The position numbers were made by a program, and so were the translations under genes. This document shows, piece by piece, positions 1 to 10,120 of a stretch of 64,000 nucleotides of DNA; position 1 is the first letter of the stretch; each line of letters opens with the position of its first letter. The notes under the pieces were generated by a model. That model ran no database searches and had not been told where the DNA came from. It saw nothing but the letters and a program-made list of their open reading frames with translations. The stretch is from JAXMHB01 sp046346965 (GTDB lineage Bacteria > Pseudomonadota > Gammaproteobacteria > Xanthomonadales > SZUA-5). The stretch is from positions 18,670-82,669 of the forward strand of contig JAXMHB010000019.1 in assembly GCA_046346965.1 (NCBI GenBank). Reading direction: 5' to 3'.

Positions 1-953
1 CACTGACTGGGCGTGCCCTCGTCATCGACGCTGAGCGAACCGCGGCGGTCGGGCAGAGTGCCGTCGTCGACCACCGTCACCAGCGGGTGCGCCACCCGCT
101 GACCAATGCGCCCGGAGAAGGCGCTGGTGCCTTTGCGATTGAAGTCGCCTTCCAAACCATGGCCGATGGCCTCGTGCAGCAGCACCCCTGGCCAGCCCGA
201 GCCCAGCACCACGGTCATGCTGCCGGCCGGCGCCGGGATCGATTCCAGATTGACGAGCGCCTGGCGTACCGCCTCGCGCGCATGCGCCCGCGGCACATCG
301 CCACTCAGGTACTCAGCCAGCGAGCGCCGACCGCCGCCGCCAGAGAAACCGGACTCGCGGCGACCGTTCTGTTCGGCGATCACCTGGACGCGGAACTGCA
401 CCAATGGGCGCACATCGGCCGCAAGCGTGCCGTCGCTCTGCGCGATCAGCACGGTGTCGGCCTCGGCCGACAGACTCACCATCACCTGATGCACGCGCGG
501 ATCCAGTGAGCGCGTGTAGGCGTCGATCTCTTTGAGCAGCGCGACCTTGGCTTCCGCGCCCAGGGTGTCGATCGGGTCCACCGCCGCGTACAAGGCGCGT
601 GTCGGCCGGCTGACCAGCGGCGCCTGCGTGCCATGCTGGCCGCTGCGGGCGATCGCGCGCGCGCTCGCCGAGGCTTCCAGCAGCGCGCTGCCGTCGATCT
701 CGTCAGAGTAGGCGAAGCCGACTTTCTCGCCAGACACCGCGCGCACGCCCACGCCCTGCTCGATGCTGTGCGAGCCCTCTTTGACGATGCCGTCCTCCAG
801 CCCCCAGCCCTCGTGGCGGGTGTGCTGGAAATACAGATCGGCGCTGTCGACGCCAGGGCCGAGCAGCTGACCCAGGGCGGTTTCGACCGCGCTGAGCGAC
901 AGGCCCTGGGACAGAAACTGGCGTTCGGCCAGTGCAAGTGCATCAGTGCTCAT
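1..953 (-). CDS. tldD: Metalloprotease TldD, C-terminus beyond window edge
   Basis: First 317 codons of a TldD-family zinc protease; the gene runs off the left edge, and the family is usually about 480 residues. The zinc-binding HExxxH motif is visible as HEAIGH at residues 260-265 (bases 159-176), preceded by the conserved VLGSGWPGVLLH stretch. TldD works with PmbA/TldE in the cytoplasm, trimming peptides such as modified microcins or antitoxins. The ATG at 951-953 gives the typical N-terminus. A 40-base gap separates it from a 5' neighbour on the same strand (accA ends at 1041 in the minus direction), so co-transcription is possible. The motif that distinguishes TldD from TldE is present, so the call is firm. 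Confidence 0.93.
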   Translation of the reverse strand, partial: MSTDALALAERQFLSQGLSLSAVETALGQLLGPGVDSADLYFQHTRHEGWGLEDGIVKEGSHSIEQGVGVRAVSGEKVGFAYSDEIDGSALLEASASARAIARSGQHGTQAPLVSRPTRALYAAVDPIDTLGAEAKVALLKEIDAYTRSLDPRVHQVMVSLSAEADTVLIAQSDGTLAADVRPLVQFRVQVIAEQNGRRESGFSGGGGRRSLAEYLSGDVPRAHAREAVRQALVNLESIPAPAGSMTVVLGSGWPGVLLHEAIGHGLEGDFNRKGTSAFSGRIGQRVAHPLVTVVDDGTLPDRRGSLSVDDEGTPSQ

Positions 954-1040
954 GAGACTTCCAGCAGAGAGTAGGTGCGCGTGGTGCACAAGCCGGGCGG
1001 GCAGTGTGCCGCAGGGCCGATGGCCGCCGAGTGAAGCGGG

Positions 1041-2000
1041 CTATTCCGTGCGCTGCGAGCCGTAGGCGCGCAGCCGCCGGTAGCGGGCTTCGACCAAACT
1101 GCCGGTTTCGATGCGCTCGAGCGCGTCCAGCTGACGCAGCAACGCATCTTTGAGCGCGGCCGCCATCGCCGTCAGGTCGCGATGAGCGCCACCGAGCGGT
1201 TCGGCGATGACTTGATCGATCAAACCCTGCTGCAGCAGCCGGGCCGAGGTGATGCCGAGCGCATCAGCCGCTTCGCGCGCGCGCTCGGCGCTCTTGAACA
1301 AGATGGAGGCGCAGCCTTCCGGGGAAATGACGGAATAAATCGCGTATTCCAGCATCAGTGTGCGATCGCCGACGCCGATCGCCAGTGCGCCACCCGAGCC
1401 GCCTTCCCCGATCACCGTGCAGACGATCGGCACGCGCAGTTCGGCCATGATTTCCAGACTGGTGGCGATCGCTTCGGACTGGCCGCGCTCTTCCGCGCCT
1501 ACGCCCGGATAGGCGCCCATGGTGTCGATGAAGGTCAGCACCGGCAGGCCGAAGCGCTCGGCCATGCGCAGCAGGCGCTGCGCCTTGCGGTAGCCTTCCG
1601 GACGCGGCATGCCGAAGTTGCGGCGCACCTTCTCCTTGGTGTCGCGCCCCTTCTCCTGACCGATGAACATCACCGGGCGACCGGCGATCCGCGCCAGCCC
1701 GCCGATGATCGCCGGATCGTCGGCGTAATGGCGATCACCCTTGAGTTCGTGGAACTCATCGAACACCAGCGGCAGGTAGTCGACCGTGTGCGGACGCAGC
1801 GGATGGCGCGCCAGCTGGGCGATCTGCCAGGGCGAGAGATTGGCGAAGATCGCCTCGGTCTTGATCCGGCACTTGTCCTTGAGCCGGCCGATCTCCTCCT
1901 CGATGTTCAGCGCGTTGCCCTGACTGGCATAGCGCAGCTCCTGGATTTTCGCTTCCAGTTCTGCGATCGGCTGTTCGAAGTCGAGAAAGGCTGGATTCAT
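1041..2000 (-). CDS. accA: Acetyl-CoA carboxylase carboxyltransferase subunit alpha
   Basis: 319 residues, the same length as E. coli AccA. It forms the carboxyltransferase with AccD and transfers CO2 from carboxybiotin to acetyl-CoA to make malonyl-CoA, the first step of fatty acid synthesis. The N-terminus (MNPAFLDFEQPIAELEAKIQ) and the GEGGSGGALAIG oxyanion-loop region are typical. An in-frame codon 12 triplets upstream would add a nonconserved leader, so the ATG at 1998-2000 was chosen. The malonyl-CoA product is also the extender unit for the lipid synthase at 17-31 kb, but the two loci are not adjacent and a regulatory link is not shown. Confidence 0.97.
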   Translation of the reverse strand: MNPAFLDFEQPIAELEAKIQELRYASQGNALNIEEEIGRLKDKCRIKTEAIFANLSPWQIAQLARHPLRPHTVDYLPLVFDEFHELKGDRHYADDPAIIGGLARIAGRPVMFIGQEKGRDTKEKVRRNFGMPRPEGYRKAQRLLRMAERFGLPVLTFIDTMGAYPGVGAEERGQSEAIATSLEIMAELRVPIVCTVIGEGGSGGALAIGVGDRTLMLEYAIYSVISPEGCASILFKSAERAREAADALGITSARLLQQGLIDQVIAEPLGGAHRDLTAMAAALKDALLRQLDALERIETGSLVEARYRRLRAYGSQRTE

Positions 2001-2112
2001 CGGCGGGCCGGATTCAAAGAGCGCGGCAGGATACAACGCGACCGCCGCAAGCGTCTGGACGGCGGCGTATGGACGCGACGGTGAGCAGCCGGCCGTGGCC
2101 GGCTGCCAGGGT

Positions 2113-2571
2113 TCAGCCGAGCAGCGCCTTCACGCGCGCACTGACGAGCTGCATGTCGGCCTTGCCCGCCGCACGCGGCTTGACCGCCGCCATCACCTTG
2201 CCCAGATCCTTGACGCCTACGGCGCCGGTCTCGGCGATCACCGCGCGTACCAGATCATCGATCTCGGCCTCGCTCATGCGCGAGGGCATGTAGGTTTCGA
2301 TCACGGCGACTTCGGATTTTTCCTTGTCGGCCAGATCCTGGCGGCCGGCGGACTCGAACTGCTGGATCGAATCGCGCCGCTGCTTGAGCATCTTTTCCAT
2401 GACCGCGAGCACTTCGGCATCGCCGAGCTCCGGTCGATCCCCGGTGCTGCGGGTGTCGATCTCGACCTGTTTGATCGCGGCCTGAATCAGGCGCAGCGTG
2501 GCCAGACGGTCCTTGTCGCCGCCCTTCATGGCGGCCTTGACGTCGTCCATCAAGCGGGCTTTGAGGCTCAT
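2113..2571 (-). CDS. GatB/YqeY domain-containing protein
   Basis: 152 residues matching the YqeY family, which corresponds to the C-terminal tRNA-binding domain of GatB as a free-standing protein. The family is found next to rpsU in many proteobacteria, as here; its exact role is not established. The start at 2571 is supported by an AGGAG ribosome binding site seven bases upstream; an upstream in-frame codon would add 35 residues with no family similarity. It probably lies in one minus-strand unit downstream of rpsU, from whose stop it is about 100 bases away. Confidence 0.9.
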   Translation of the reverse strand: MSLKARLMDDVKAAMKGGDKDRLATLRLIQAAIKQVEIDTRSTGDRPELGDAEVLAVMEKMLKQRRDSIQQFESAGRQDLADKEKSEVAVIETYMPSRMSEAEIDDLVRAVIAETGAVGVKDLGKVMAAVKPRAAGKADMQLVSARVKALLG

Positions 2572-2672
2572 CGTGTGTCTCCTGGAAAACGACGACAGCC
2601 ACCTGCAGTCAGCCTGCAGGCGGCGCTCGGAGTCGCATGACAGGACCCGGCGCGGGCGCGCCAGGCCGGTGC

Positions 2673-2888
2673 TCAATACATGCGCTGACGCTTGGTCACG
2701 TCGCGCGAGACGCGACGCAGATTGCGCTTGACCGCAGCCGCGAGCTTGCGCTTGCGCTCCTGGGTCGGCTTTTCATAGAACTCACGGCGGCGCACTTCGC
2801 TGAGCACACCGGCCTTTTCGCACGAGCGCTTGAAGCGGCGCAGGGCAAACTCAAAGGGTTCGTTTTCGCGGACTTTAACGTTGGGCAT
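2673..2888 (-). CDS. rpsU: 30S ribosomal protein S21
   Basis: 71 residues, the exact usual length. Basic throughout, with the family N-terminus (MPNVKVRENEPFEFALRRFK) and a basic C-terminus ending in QRMY. S21 is a small-subunit protein that helps bring mRNA to the 3' end of 16S rRNA. It is divergent from tsaD across an 83-base gap, the classic rpsU/tsaD arrangement of gammaproteobacteria, which must hold both promoters. Confidence 0.98.
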   Translation of the reverse strand: MPNVKVRENEPFEFALRRFKRSCEKAGVLSEVRRREFYEKPTQERKRKLAAAVKRNLRRVSRDVTKRQRMY

Positions 2889-2971
2889 GGATACTCCGAG
2901 TTGTCACCGACTGGCGCTTGGCGCCGAGCGAGCCCACAATCATAACCCGGATTTGCCTGAACGATCAAAGC

Positions 2972-3997
2972 ATGCGTGTACTTGGCATCGAAACCAGCTG
3001 CGACGAGACCGGTGTGGCGGTCTATGACACCGAGCACGGCCTGCGCGCGCACGCTTTGCACACGCAGGCGGCGCTGCATCAGCAGTATGGCGGCGTGGTG
3101 CCGGAGTTGGCCTCGCGCGATCATATCCATCGCCTGCTTCCCCTGATCGATCAAGTGCTTGCAGAGGCCGAGCTGACCCGCCGCGACCTTGACGGCATCG
3201 CCTATACCGAGGGCCCGGGCCTGATCGGCGCGCTGTTGACGGGCGCCACGCTGGCCAAGACGCTGGCCTGGTCGCTGGCGATTCCGGCGCTCGGCGTGCA
3301 TCACCTGGAAGGTCATCTGCTGGCCCCGCTGCTGGAGACGCCGGCCCCGGCCTTTCCCTTTGTCGCGCTGATCGTCAGCGGCGGCCACAGTCTGTTGATG
3401 GATGTGCAGGGCATCGGGCGCTACAGCTTGCTGGGCGACACCCTCGATGACGCCGCCGGCGAGGCCTTCGACAAGACCGCCAAGCTGCTGGGCCTCGGCT
3501 ATCCAGGTGGCCCCGCGCTGGCGCGGCTGGCGGAGTCCGGCGATCCCAAGGCCTTTCGCTTCTCGCGGCCGATGACCGATCGGCCGACGCTGGATTTCAG
3601 CTTCAGCGGATTGAAGACGCAGGTGCTGCTCGCGGTCCAGGCGCAGCCGGACGCAAGCCGCCACGCCGACATTGCGCGCGGCTTTGAGGAAGCGGTGGTC
3701 GACACCCTGGTGTGGAAGTGCCTGCGCGCGCTGGATGAGAGCGGGCGTCAGCGACTGGTCGTCGCGGGCGGCGTCGGTGCCAATGTGCGACTGCGTGAGC
3801 GTCTGCACGTCGGTCTCGCCAAGCGCGGCGCCAGCGTCTACTTTCCGCGGCCCGCCTTCTGCACCGACAACGGTGCGATGATCGCGCTCGCTGGCGCCTT
3901 GCGTCTGGCCGCCGGTGAACGCGAGGATGCGGTGATCCGCGCGACGCCCAGACGCGATCTGGCCAGCCTGTATCCGCCTGCGGAGATGTCCGGATGA
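2972..3997 (+). CDS. tsaD: tRNA N6-threonylcarbamoyltransferase TsaD
   Basis: 341 residues. Transfers the threonylcarbamoyl group from TC-AMP to A37 of ANN-decoding tRNAs, together with TsaB and TsaE. The N-terminal ASKHA signature GIETSCDETGVAV starts at residue 5, and the metal-binding histidines H111 and H115 lie in HHLEGHLLAP, the same positions as in E. coli. The ATG at 2972 was preferred over one 18 codons upstream because the conserved domain begins at MRVLGIE. The stop overlaps the folB start by four bases (ATGA), implying translational coupling. Confidence 0.97.
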   Translation: MRVLGIETSCDETGVAVYDTEHGLRAHALHTQAALHQQYGGVVPELASRDHIHRLLPLIDQVLAEAELTRRDLDGIAYTEGPGLIGALLTGATLAKTLAWSLAIPALGVHHLEGHLLAPLLETPAPAFPFVALIVSGGHSLLMDVQGIGRYSLLGDTLDDAAGEAFDKTAKLLGLGYPGGPALARLAESGDPKAFRFSRPMTDRPTLDFSFSGLKTQVLLAVQAQPDASRHADIARGFEEAVVDTLVWKCLRALDESGRQRLVVAGGVGANVRLRERLHVGLAKRGASVYFPRPAFCTDNGAMIALAGALRLAAGEREDAVIRATPRRDLASLYPPAEMSG

Positions 3998-4395
3998 GCT
4001 TGACGACGATCCTGATCAAGAATCTCAAGGTAGAGACGCTGATCGGCGTCTATGCACACGAGAAGCTGGCGCCGCAGACGCTGCGGCTGGATCTGGAGCT
4101 GCGCCTGGACGCGCGGCAGGCGGCGCGCAGTGACGAACTCGCCGACACCGTGGACTACGATGCGGTCTGCGGCCGCGTGCGCGAGTACTCGCGCCAGCAC
4201 GCGCACGAACTGCTGGAGCGCTACACTCACCAGTTGGGCGGCGAGTTGATGCGCGTGTTTCCGCTGCGCAGTCTGTCGATCACCGCGTGGAAGCACATTG
4301 CCGGCTGGTTGCCGGCGGAGATCGCGGTGCGGGTCGAGCTCGACCGTGACGAGATCGCGCGCGCCCAGGCCGATGAAGACCGACTCAACGACTGA
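3994..4395 (+). CDS. folB: Dihydroneopterin aldolase
   Basis: 133 residues of the FolB family (tunnelling fold). It converts 7,8-dihydroneopterin to 6-hydroxymethyl-7,8-dihydropterin in folate synthesis. The conserved N-terminus with IGVYAHEK and the central DTVDYDAV stretch are visible. The start overlaps tsaD by four bases and the end overlaps the next folate gene by 23 bases, so the three genes are almost certainly one transcript. Confidence 0.95.
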   Translation: MSLTTILIKNLKVETLIGVYAHEKLAPQTLRLDLELRLDARQAARSDELADTVDYDAVCGRVREYSRQHAHELLERYTHQLGGELMRVFPLRSLSITAWKHIAGWLPAEIAVRVELDRDEIARAQADEDRLND

Positions 4396-4837
4396 CGGCG
4401 CCTCGGCGCTGCAGTTGCTGGTGCTGGGCAGCAATGAGCAGGCCGCGGGCCAGCTGGCTGCCGCGCGCGAGCAGTTGCAGCAGCAGTTCGAGTTGCTGGC
4501 AGCGTCGGCTTGCCTGCAGAGCGCGCCGATCCACGACGATGGCGCCCCGCCGTATCTGAATCAGGCCGTGCTGATCGCCACGGCGCTGCCGCCGACAGAA
4601 CTCAAACAACGCTTGCGGGCGATCGAAGCGAGTCTCGGGCGCGTACGCCCGGCGCCGCGCCCGGGCCTGTGCCCGATCGACATCGATCTGGTGGCCGAGC
4701 TCGGCCCGCCGCTGACCGTGTGGGATCCGAAGAGCTGGAACTCCTCCTACGGTCGCAGTGTGATCCGCGATCTGATGGAGTTTGCAAAATGTAACAACAT
4801 TGAAGGCTTTGTTCAGCCTCCAATTGATACGGTGTAA
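4373..4837 (+). CDS. folK: FolK-like hydroxymethyldihydropterin pyrophosphokinase, short form
   Basis: 154 residues resembling HPPK, which makes 6-hydroxymethyldihydropterin diphosphate, the step after FolB. Visible HPPK features are LGSN near the N-terminus, YLNQAV, and a run RVRPAPRP...IDIDLV matching the R-x-x-PR-x-x-DxD metal/ATP-binding region with two residues extra. After this the usual C-terminal segment (a V-P-H motif followed by W-P-L) is not recognisable, and the protein ends in an unrelated-looking tail. Short FolK paralogues beside folB are known in pseudomonads. It overlaps folB by 23 bases. Full catalytic competence is uncertain. Confidence 0.72.
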   Translation: MKTDSTTDGASALQLLVLGSNEQAAGQLAAAREQLQQQFELLAASACLQSAPIHDDGAPPYLNQAVLIATALPPTELKQRLRAIEASLGRVRPAPRPGLCPIDIDLVAELGPPLTVWDPKSWNSSYGRSVIRDLMEFAKCNNIEGFVQPPIDTV

Positions 4838-4946
4838 CGTTGACTTCTCTGAACCTAAGCTGAAAATGCCCGCTCGCAGTTCGGCATGGGGATGCCGACG
4901 CGGGTTCCGTTCGGTGAACGGTCATCTTTCTACTGGGGATCTATCT

Positions 4947-6020
4947 ATGAAGTGCAGTCTTCGTGCGGTGGTGGGTGCGTTGTTGCTGGCTGGCGTAGGC
5001 AGTGCGTGGGCGGCGGGCAATCCGCTGTCGGTGGAACTGGTGGCGCAATCGAACAAGTCGATGCCCACGGAGTCCGTGCGTTGGCAGATCACCAACACCT
5101 CCAATGAAGCCGTGTACGTGCTGCGCTGGGAAACCCCGCTCGACGGCCTGTCGCGCTCGATCTTCGAAGTCAGCCAGAACGGCAAGCCGGTGCGCTACAT
5201 GGACAAGATCGTCCATTGGGGCCATCCGGAAGCCAAGGATTTCGTCAAGATCGCGCCGGGCCAGACCTTGTCTGCCGACGTGAATCTGGCGGCCTCCTAC
5301 GAAATGACGCAGGCAGGCGCCTACACCGTCAATTTCGAGGGCCAGCTCTCGTACCTGATGGCTGAAGACCTGAAGAGCGGCCACGTCGAGGATCTGGGTG
5401 GTTCGCAGTTGGATGCCGACGCGGTGTCGATCTACTCCCTCGGTCGCTCGCCCAGCTACTACCAGCAGCTGGGCACGGTGTCGGGCCCGGTCGCGGCGGT
5501 CAAGGCGGTCAGCTATGCCAGCTGCTCGTCCACGCGTCAGACGCAGCTCGCCAGCGCGCACACGCAGGCCAAGAGCTATGCATCCAACTCGCTGAGCTAT
5601 CTGAATGCCGGTACGCGCGGCGCGCGCTACACCACCTGGTTCGGCAGCTACACCTCCAGCCGCTATGCCACGGTCAAGGATCACTACACCAAGATCAACA
5701 ACGCGCTGAACAATGGTGCGGTGACCTACGACTGCTACTGCACGCCGTCGAGCGCCAGCGCCTTCGCCTACGTCTATCCGAATCAGCCGTACATCATCCA
5801 CCTGTGCAACGCCTTCTGGTCGGCCGCCAACGCCGGCACCGACTCGCGCGGTGGCACGATCATCCATGAGATGAGCCACTTCACCGTCAACGGTGGTACG
5901 CAGGACTACGCCTACGGCCAGTCGGCGGCGAAGAGCCTGGCGACCAGCAACCCGACGCGCGCGATCTCCAACGCTGACAACCACGAGTACTTTGCCGAGA
6001 ACACGCCGTTCCAGAACTGA
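4947..6020 (+). CDS. Secreted M35-family (aspzincin) metalloendopeptidase
   Basis: 357 residues with a clear signal peptide (about residues 1-23, cleaving after AWA). The C-terminal catalytic domain has the aspzincin signature: HEMSH followed by GTQDYAYG, where the Asp is the third zinc ligand. This is the layout of deuterolysin and peptidyl-Lys endopeptidase, so it is likely a secreted peptidase, perhaps cleaving near lysine. The N-terminal 150 residues form a beta-rich region typical of the propeptide. An upstream ATG would add 55 residues before the signal peptide and was rejected. A hairpin terminator follows. It is preceded by about 110 bases of AT-richer DNA that probably hold its own promoter. 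Confidence 0.88.
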   Translation: MKCSLRAVVGALLLAGVGSAWAAGNPLSVELVAQSNKSMPTESVRWQITNTSNEAVYVLRWETPLDGLSRSIFEVSQNGKPVRYMDKIVHWGHPEAKDFVKIAPGQTLSADVNLAASYEMTQAGAYTVNFEGQLSYLMAEDLKSGHVEDLGGSQLDADAVSIYSLGRSPSYYQQLGTVSGPVAAVKAVSYASCSSTRQTQLASAHTQAKSYASNSLSYLNAGTRGARYTTWFGSYTSSRYATVKDHYTKINNALNNGAVTYDCYCTPSSASAFAYVYPNQPYIIHLCNAFWSAANAGTDSRGGTIIHEMSHFTVNGGTQDYAYGQSAAKSLATSNPTRAISNADNHEYFAENTPFQN

Positions 6021-6047
6021 GTCTGGCGCTGCTGTGCGGCAAGACGG

Positions 6048-6075
6048 AGGGCGGGGAAACCCGCCCTTCGCTGTT
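6048..6075 (+). terminator. Probable rho-independent terminator after the M35 protease
   Basis: An 8-bp stem (AGGGCGGG/CCCGCCCT) closed by a GAAA tetraloop lies 28 bases after the protease stop and is followed by a T-rich stretch (TCGCTGTTTCT). The T tract is weak, so termination may be partial. Confidence 0.6.
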
Positions 6076-6193
6076 TCTGGCGACCGCCCACTTGGCGTTC
6101 GGTAGTTCAACGTAGCTGCGGAACACCACACTAGCTGCGCGTTCACCCCCGCTTTGGCACACTGCGCGCTCTGACCCCGAGGTGCGCGCTGCG

Positions 6194-6520
6194 ATGTCGT
6201 CCGTGAAGTCGATCTACAAGGTCGTGTTTCTGAACCACGGCAAGGTCTACGAGATCTACGCCCGCAAGGTCAGTTCGAGTGAGCTGTGGGGCTTTACCTG
6301 CGTGTCGGAGCTGGAATTCGCCCCGCGTGACAGCCTGCTGGTCGATCCCACCGAGGAGCGGCTGCGCGAGGAGTTTCAGCGCACGCGCGTGCTGCATCTG
6401 CCGATACAGAGCATCGTGCGCATCGAGGAAGTGGCCGAACGCGGTACCGCGGCGATCCGCGATGGCGCCAGTGGCGACAAGGTGATCCCGCTGCCCTTGC
6501 CGCCGCAGCGTCAGGGCTGA
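6194..6520 (+). CDS. DUF1820 family protein
   Basis: 108 residues matching the DUF1820 family found across gammaproteobacteria: YKVVFLNHGKVYEIYARKV near the N-terminus, LLVDPTEERLREEF in the middle, and IVRIEEV. The function is unknown; it is probably a small cytoplasmic protein. The start at 6194 was chosen over an in-frame codon four residues upstream because family similarity begins at the SIYKVVF segment. Its TGA abuts the stop codon of the convergent S41 protease with no base in between. Confidence 0.85.
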   Translation: MSSVKSIYKVVFLNHGKVYEIYARKVSSSELWGFTCVSELEFAPRDSLLVDPTEERLREEFQRTRVLHLPIQSIVRIEEVAERGTAAIRDGASGDKVIPLPLPPQRQG

Positions 6521-7810
6521 TCAGCTCTTCCAGCGCGCCAGCGCACGCAGGATGTTCAGCGCTTCCTGCAGCACGAAGTCCTGGCCGGCGTCGGCGCTGG
6601 CCGCTGCGGTGGCGCTGCTGTTCTTGTCGGGTTTGCCGTTGCCGTTGTTCAGATGTCCTGGCAGATCGGCCTCGGTCACATAGGCCACCGGCGGCGTGAT
6701 CGGCCGCAGTTCGGCGGCCTGCAATTCGACGTCGGGCGTGATGCCCTCGGCCTGGATCGAACGACCCGAGGGCGTGTAGTACAGCGCCGTGGTCAGCTTG
6801 ATGGCTTCGCCGCTTTCCAGCGGCAGCACCGATTGCACCGAGCCCTTGCCAAAGCTGCGCTGGCCCAGGATCAAGGCGCGCTTGCGGTCCTGCAGGGCGC
6901 CGGCGACGATCTCGCTGGCCGAGGCCGAGCCGCCATCCACCAGGATCACCAGCGGCGCGCCCTGCAGCACATCGCCCGGCGTCGCCTTGTATTCGGCGGC
7001 GGCCAGCGCCACGCGACCCTTGGTGCTGACGATCAGGCCATCCTCCAGAAACAGATCGCTGACCTCGACGGCGGCATCGAGCAGGCCGCCCGGATTGCTG
7101 CGCAGATCGATGACCAGCCCCTGCAGCGGCTGGTCTGGCTTGATCAGGCCCGCTATGCGTTTGGCGACGGTCTCGCCGGTGTTGTTCTGGAAGGCGGCGA
7201 TGCGCACATAGCCAAAACCGGGCGCCAGCAGGCGGGCGCGCACATCGGTCACCTCGATGATCTCGCGCTTGAGCTTGAGGTCGAACGGCGCCTGGCCGGC
7301 GCGCATCACGGTGATGCTGATCTCGGTGCCCGGTTGCCCGCGCATGCGGTCGATGGCGACATCGGCGTTGTCGGATTCGACCGGGATGTTGTCGATGCGG
7401 GTGATCACATCGCCGGGCTGGATGCCAGCGCGCGCGGCCGGCGACTCATCGATGGGCGCGATCACGGTCAGCTGGCCGCCGCGTATCTGCACTTCCACGC
7501 CGAGGCCGCCGTACTGGCCCGCGGTGTCGTCGGTGAGTTCCTGCAGATCGGATTTCTGCAGATAGGCGCTGTGCGGGTCCAGATCCATCAGCAGGCCGCG
7601 GATCGCCGACTTCATCAGCTGCTCGGCGCTGACCGGCTCGACGTAGGAGCGCTGGACCTCGCGGAACACCGCGGTGAACACGCGGATGTCCTCGACGCTG
7701 ACCTCATCACTGGCCTCGGCCGGTGCCGGCGCGGCGTCGGCGAGTGCGCCGGCGGACAGCGCCATCAGGATCGCGGCACACAGGGTACGCAGTTCGGGAC
7801 GAAGGGGCAT
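6521..7810 (-). CDS. S41-family C-terminal processing peptidase (CtpA-like)
   Basis: 429 residues. A signal peptide (residues 1-24) is followed by the S41 N-terminal segment, a PDZ domain (about 90-175) and the catalytic domain. The nucleophile lies in GGSASASEI and the general-base lysine in SFGKGSVQ. Such proteases act in the periplasm, often with an adaptor lipoprotein, and trim C-termini or turn over cell-wall hydrolases. The C-terminal 60 residues are low-complexity. It is convergent with the DUF1820 gene and separated from groL by a terminator, so it has its own transcription unit. Confidence 0.93.
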   Translation of the reverse strand: MPLRPELRTLCAAILMALSAGALADAAPAPAEASDEVSVEDIRVFTAVFREVQRSYVEPVSAEQLMKSAIRGLLMDLDPHSAYLQKSDLQELTDDTAGQYGGLGVEVQIRGGQLTVIAPIDESPAARAGIQPGDVITRIDNIPVESDNADVAIDRMRGQPGTEISITVMRAGQAPFDLKLKREIIEVTDVRARLLAPGFGYVRIAAFQNNTGETVAKRIAGLIKPDQPLQGLVIDLRSNPGGLLDAAVEVSDLFLEDGLIVSTKGRVALAAAEYKATPGDVLQGAPLVILVDGGSASASEIVAGALQDRKRALILGQRSFGKGSVQSVLPLESGEAIKLTTALYYTPSGRSIQAEGITPDVELQAAELRPITPPVAYVTEADLPGHLNNGNGKPDKNSSATAAASADAGQDFVLQEALNILRALARWKS

Positions 7811-7860
7811 GGAGCGCAGGCCAAAGACAAAGAAGCACGAGTATAGATTTGCCGCCCGCG

Positions 7861-7900
7861 CAAAAGACGAAGCCCCGCACGGGGCGGGGCTTCGGGGACT
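7861..7900 (-). terminator. Rho-independent terminator of groESL
   Basis: A 10-bp perfect stem (CGAAGCCCCG at 7868-7877 with CGGGGCTTCG at 7885-7894, 7-base loop) lies 28 bases past the groL stop. On the minus strand it is followed by TCTTTTG. It is well placed to end the groESL transcript before ctpA. Confidence 0.8.
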
Positions 7901-7921
7901 GCGTGCCTGGAAAGGCCGGAC

Positions 7922-9568
<1,647 letters not shown>

Positions 9569-9659
9569 TTGAGTAATCCTTGGAAAATGGGAAAGGGAAA
9601 AAGGAAAACGGGGAACCGGCCAAGCGCTTTGCGGCGGCGCAGGGCCGCCGGCGGCGCGC

Positions 9660-9950
9660 TCAGGCTTCGATCACGCCCAGGATGTCTTCTTCGCGCATGA
9701 ACAGCAGTTCTTCGCCGTCGACCTTGATCTCGGTGCCGCTGTACTTGCCGAACAGCACGGTGTCGCCCGCCTTGACGGCGATCGGGCGCACATTGCCGTT
9801 CTCCAGAATCTTGCCGTTGCCAGCAGCGATGATCTTGCCGCGCATCGGCTTCTCGGTGGCGGAATCAGGAATGACGATGCCGCCGGCGCTGACGCGCTCT
9901 TCTTCCATACGCTTGACGATCACACGGTCGTGCAAAGGACGAATTTTCAT
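9660..9950 (-). CDS. groS: Co-chaperonin GroES
   Basis: 96 residues. It forms the heptameric lid of GroEL. It starts MKIRPLHDRVIVKRMEEE and carries the mobile loop with GGIVIPDSA. First gene of the groES-groEL operon, with a plausible GAGG ribosome binding site 9-12 bases upstream. Confidence 0.99.
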   Translation of the reverse strand: MKIRPLHDRVIVKRMEEERVSAGGIVIPDSATEKPMRGKIIAAGNGKILENGNVRPIAVKAGDTVLFGKYSGTEIKVDGEELLFMREEDILGVIEA

Positions 9951-10040
9951 GGCTAATGGCCTCTGACTAAGTAAATCAAGGAGTTGACTAACGATTGTGG
10001 TGCCGCGCCAGGTTCACGGATACCCGCCCAGCGCGCGACG

Positions 10041-10076
10041 GGCCCCTTTCTGGGGGCGGCTTCAAGGGCTTTCAAG
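10041..10076 (-). promoter_or_regulatory. Candidate sigma-32 (heat-shock) promoter of groESL
   Basis: Read on the minus strand, CTTGAAA at 10070-10076 is followed after 13 bases by CCCCCAGA (10049-10056), close to the sigma-32 consensus CTTGAAA-N(11-16)-CCCCATNT. A second CTTGAA lies at 10061-10066. The predicted start site would give a leader of about 90 bases before groS. No CIRCE inverted repeat was seen, so HrcA control is less likely. Confidence 0.55.
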
Positions 10077-10120
10077 AGCGTGGCGAGCGCTGGCGTGCGC
10101 AAAGTGACGCGCCGATGGCT

